From Phoenix dactylifera (Eukaryota; Streptophyta; Magnoliopsida; Arecales; Arecaceae): DNA of 64,000 nucleotides. The notes below the pieces were generated by a model. It was not told the DNA's origin and ran no database searches. It worked only from the letters and a program-made list of their open reading frames with translations. Location: positions 9,148,475-9,212,474 of the forward strand of contig NC_052407.1 of assembly GCF_009389715.1 (NCBI RefSeq). Direction: 5' to 3'. A program made the translations under genes and the position numbers. This document shows, in pieces, positions 61,575 to 64,000 of the stretch (positions are counted from its first letter, which is position 1; the number at the start of each line of letters is the position of its first letter).

Positions 61575-62042
61575 TGGCTTGTATGGTTCGCATGAAAAGA
61601 ACGAAAAATGTATGGTCAACGGGAAAATAATGAGATGTCACTTGTTTGGTTGGAGTTTTTAAAGGAAAAAGATGGAAAAGTTGTATTCCCATGGAAATAT
61701 GATTCCCATATTTTATGGAAAAGTCTTTTCCATAAGAGACATGAGAAAATTACTTTCCCATGAGTCGGAAATTATTCCATTTTTATTTTTTCCAAAAAGG
61801 CCATTCAATATTAAAGAGGCATTAAAGACCTAATTTTTATTAAAGGTATAATAGGAATTACACATAACTTTCTCAGAAAAGTGGATAGTCAACCAAACAT
61901 AAGCACTCTGAAAATCTGTCACTTTTCCATTGTCAACCAAATATGCCAAAAGTACTTTCCCAGTCATCCTTTTCCTAGAAATCTGCTTTTCGGGAATCCT
62001 ATTTCTAGGAGGAAAAAAGCTTTTGGCGAACCAAACGAGCCC
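61575..62042. mobile_element. MITE, PIF/Harbinger-like
   Basis: Left end TGGCTTGTATGGTTCGCATG. The right end, reverse-complemented, is GGGCTCGTTTGGTTCGCC, giving imperfect terminal inverted repeats of the common plant 'GGGCTxGTTTGGTTCGC' type. TCA is present on both sides (61572-61574 and 62043-62045), consistent with a 3-bp target duplication. The interior is AT-rich and repeats the TTTGGTTGG/CCAACCAAA motif. No coding capacity. The superfamily call is tentative. Confidence 0.5.
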
Positions 62043-63140
62043 TCATAGATTGCACGGGCTTCCCTTTTCTTTTAGAAGAAAGAAAGAAACCCCTTCTTCC
62101 CCCTCAAGTTGAATTTGGGACCTCTCATATACGTTAGCCATAGAACTACTTTTAGGTTTAGTTAAAACCTAATACTTTCCATTGAAACAAAAAGGTCAAG
62201 GGTGAAATAAAGTGCTCTCTTGACGGAAGAGGATTTATGGAATGATACATCTTTCTCCCAACTCATTTGCTTAAAAAAATGTCTCCCAACTCAAAAGAAG
62301 CGTGTCAAGAATATGTGCGTGTGTGACCGGAAGAGAGATCCATAAAACTTTCAATAAATTGATAGCTCGTCCTTCCATTGACCCGACTATAACATTTAGT
62401 CTCTGTTGGCTGGGACTCCTAGTCTCTTAACACCTGCCTCACGTTAGATTCGGCGCAGTTAAGTCGACAGCCTCAGTTTAATTTCCGGTTGCTAACGGTT
62501 GTGCGTACTTATTCTTTGATACATACGTAGCTACAAATAACTGTGCACATGAACAATATGATTGTGAACGGGGATAACATAATTGTATACAAGAACTAGT
62601 GTAAGTGTGTGCAAATCCTCTATAACTAGCACATGTGGAACTAAAAATTAAATGGTAATGGTCTAGGAACATCATGGTAAAAGACCGAATAAAGAAAGAA
62701 CTGAGTATTAAATGGCGTAGAAGGAAGCTTGTCCAAAACTGGGATGAGGTCAGACGTGAACCAGGTCTTTAGCATCCAACCATGATAGCTTTACCAATTG
62801 TATTAGTTCGTCCCCGTAAAAGAGAGGTTCATGGATATTTCCTTCCCTATACTTGTCTTTCCTTTGAACTTTTGGAGGATTGTCTATGCCTAAACTTTGT
62901 TCAATTAATACATGATTGAAACTTTCGTATTGAGAGAGGAAGCAATTGAATGTGCAATGATACCTAACTTAATTTTTGAAGGTATAGACAGTTTGTAGAG
63001 ATAATTTTCGTCCCATATATTTTTCTTCCCCGTATTTGTCCTTTACCAGAGTGGCAAGTTGGTTGAAGAGGATCTCATTTTTTGGTAGAAAAAGGGGATC
63101 TCTTTATTCAAAACTCAGCTATTAAGTAACTAGTTATTTA
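62043..63140. other. Intergenic, nothing recognised
   Basis: AT-rich, no supported gene or repeat ends. Confidence 0.5.
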
Positions 63141-63376
63141 TAGGGGCGCAAATAGGTCTGGTTGGACCAGATCTTGAGTGACCCCGACCCGATCGGCCGG
63201 TTTTTTGTTTAGGTCATAATATTGGACCTACGCCTAACCTAATAAAAGATCGGGTCGGATCGGGTCAACGACTAAAATTTTTGACACAATAGGTTATTCG
63301 GATTGGGTCGGGTCTATATATAACCCAATCCCAACCCAAAAAAAAGGATTCAAGTCGCGTCCGGGTTGGATCCCTA
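63141..63376. repeat. TAG-ended MITE-like repeat, copy 2
   Basis: Begins TAGGGGCGCAAATAGG and ends GGTTGGATCCCTA. The interior contains GACCCGATCGG and GGATCGGGTC units. It is related to 40803-40940. No 8-bp target duplication was found. Confidence 0.5.
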
Positions 63377-64000
63377 TACTTGTGATTCCCTGTATTTGGT
63401 TTCTTTTATAATTAGTAAAAACTACAGAAAGCAGATTTTGGACGACCATACAAGTAAAAGTGCTTAAGCATCAAGGATTGATGCTCTTACAAACTAACCT
63501 AATAATAATAGGCTCAATCTTATTAGCTACACAAAAAATAAAAAAATTGTTTATGTATGCAATACTTTTTTTTTGAGTAGAAAAAATTTGCATCTATGTT
63601 AATTCTTTTACTCAGCAGTGATATCCCTTAAATTTGTTAGAATGCATCTACTATTATCTTTTTCTAAACATACTACTAGCAAAGCATACATGGGCCAAGA
63701 TGAGGAATATAGTTTTAATAATGACACAGCAAAGTTTAACAGCTGCAAAGGACTCATCATGAACCTATTTTCTTCCACATGACAAAGTTATACTATATTT
63801 TACTTTCATTGTTTTAAACTTCTTTCTTAGGAGAACAATATTCCCATTTAATGTAACCAACCTAAGCCTTAATATAAAATTCATGCCATTCGACAGTACA
63901 CAAAAATAGTCTCTTCCATTCCTCTCATCCTCAAACACAAGAAGAGATTAGAGAAATAGAGAGTTAGAATCCCTTAAGTACCCCTGTGGGTCAATGGTGC
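63377..64000. other. Intergenic to window edge
   Basis: AT-rich. The last 100 bases become purine-rich with AGAAGAGATTAGAGAAATAG and could be a 5' leader of a gene starting beyond the window, but no start codon context supports this. Confidence 0.4.

Overview
The window is nuclear DNA from a flowering plant. Genes are split by GT..AG introns, intergenic DNA is AT-rich, and transposable-element remnants are dense. The very GC-rich coding regions (an intronless subtilase, and first exons at 18.6-18.9 kb and 44.7-45.3 kb) suggest a monocot. A palm-like genome is a reasonable guess but is not proven by the sequence. No prokaryotic, organellar or CRISPR features were seen.

Six host genes can be assembled exon by exon. 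(1) Minus strand, 37-4491: a 77-residue C2H2 zinc-finger protein of the At2g23090 type, with a 4.1 kb second intron. (2) Minus, 12524-18894: a five-exon J-domain protein of 510 residues. (3) Plus, 37972-40281: an intronless secreted subtilisin-like protease, very close to SBT1.7/ARA12. (4) Plus, 44660-46687: a two-exon ankyrin plus arginine-methyltransferase-2-like protein of 334 residues. (5) Plus, 51284-54536: a five-exon tail-anchored protein with a syntaxin-6-type N-terminal domain, 352 residues. (6) Plus, 58591-58860: a small group 6 LEA protein behind a cluster of seed-type RY motifs. They do not form a pathway; this is ordinary plant gene order with unrelated neighbours.

The rest is mostly mobile DNA and its relics. 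9277-9957 is a solo LTR (minus orientation, target duplication GTTAC). 25331-28981 is a complete non-autonomous LTR retrotransposon (target duplication AGAGC) whose LTRs and interior share a minisatellite. 31506-32255 is a second solo LTR (target duplication AAAAT). 56001-57101 is a hAT-type element (8-bp target duplication CCCTGTGG) that appears to have captured a gene fragment. Six decayed RNase-H-domain 3' ends of one LINE family lie between 23.2 and 43.7 kb. Several MITE-like elements, a decayed U6 snRNA copy (8486-8590, minus) and a kinase fragment (about 7.35-7.46 kb, minus) complete the picture.

The most unusual items are the gene-carrying hAT element, the LTR element with the internal minisatellite, and the syntaxin-like protein with a membrane anchor but no recognisable SNARE motif. 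All identifications come from reading motifs by eye; no database search was run.
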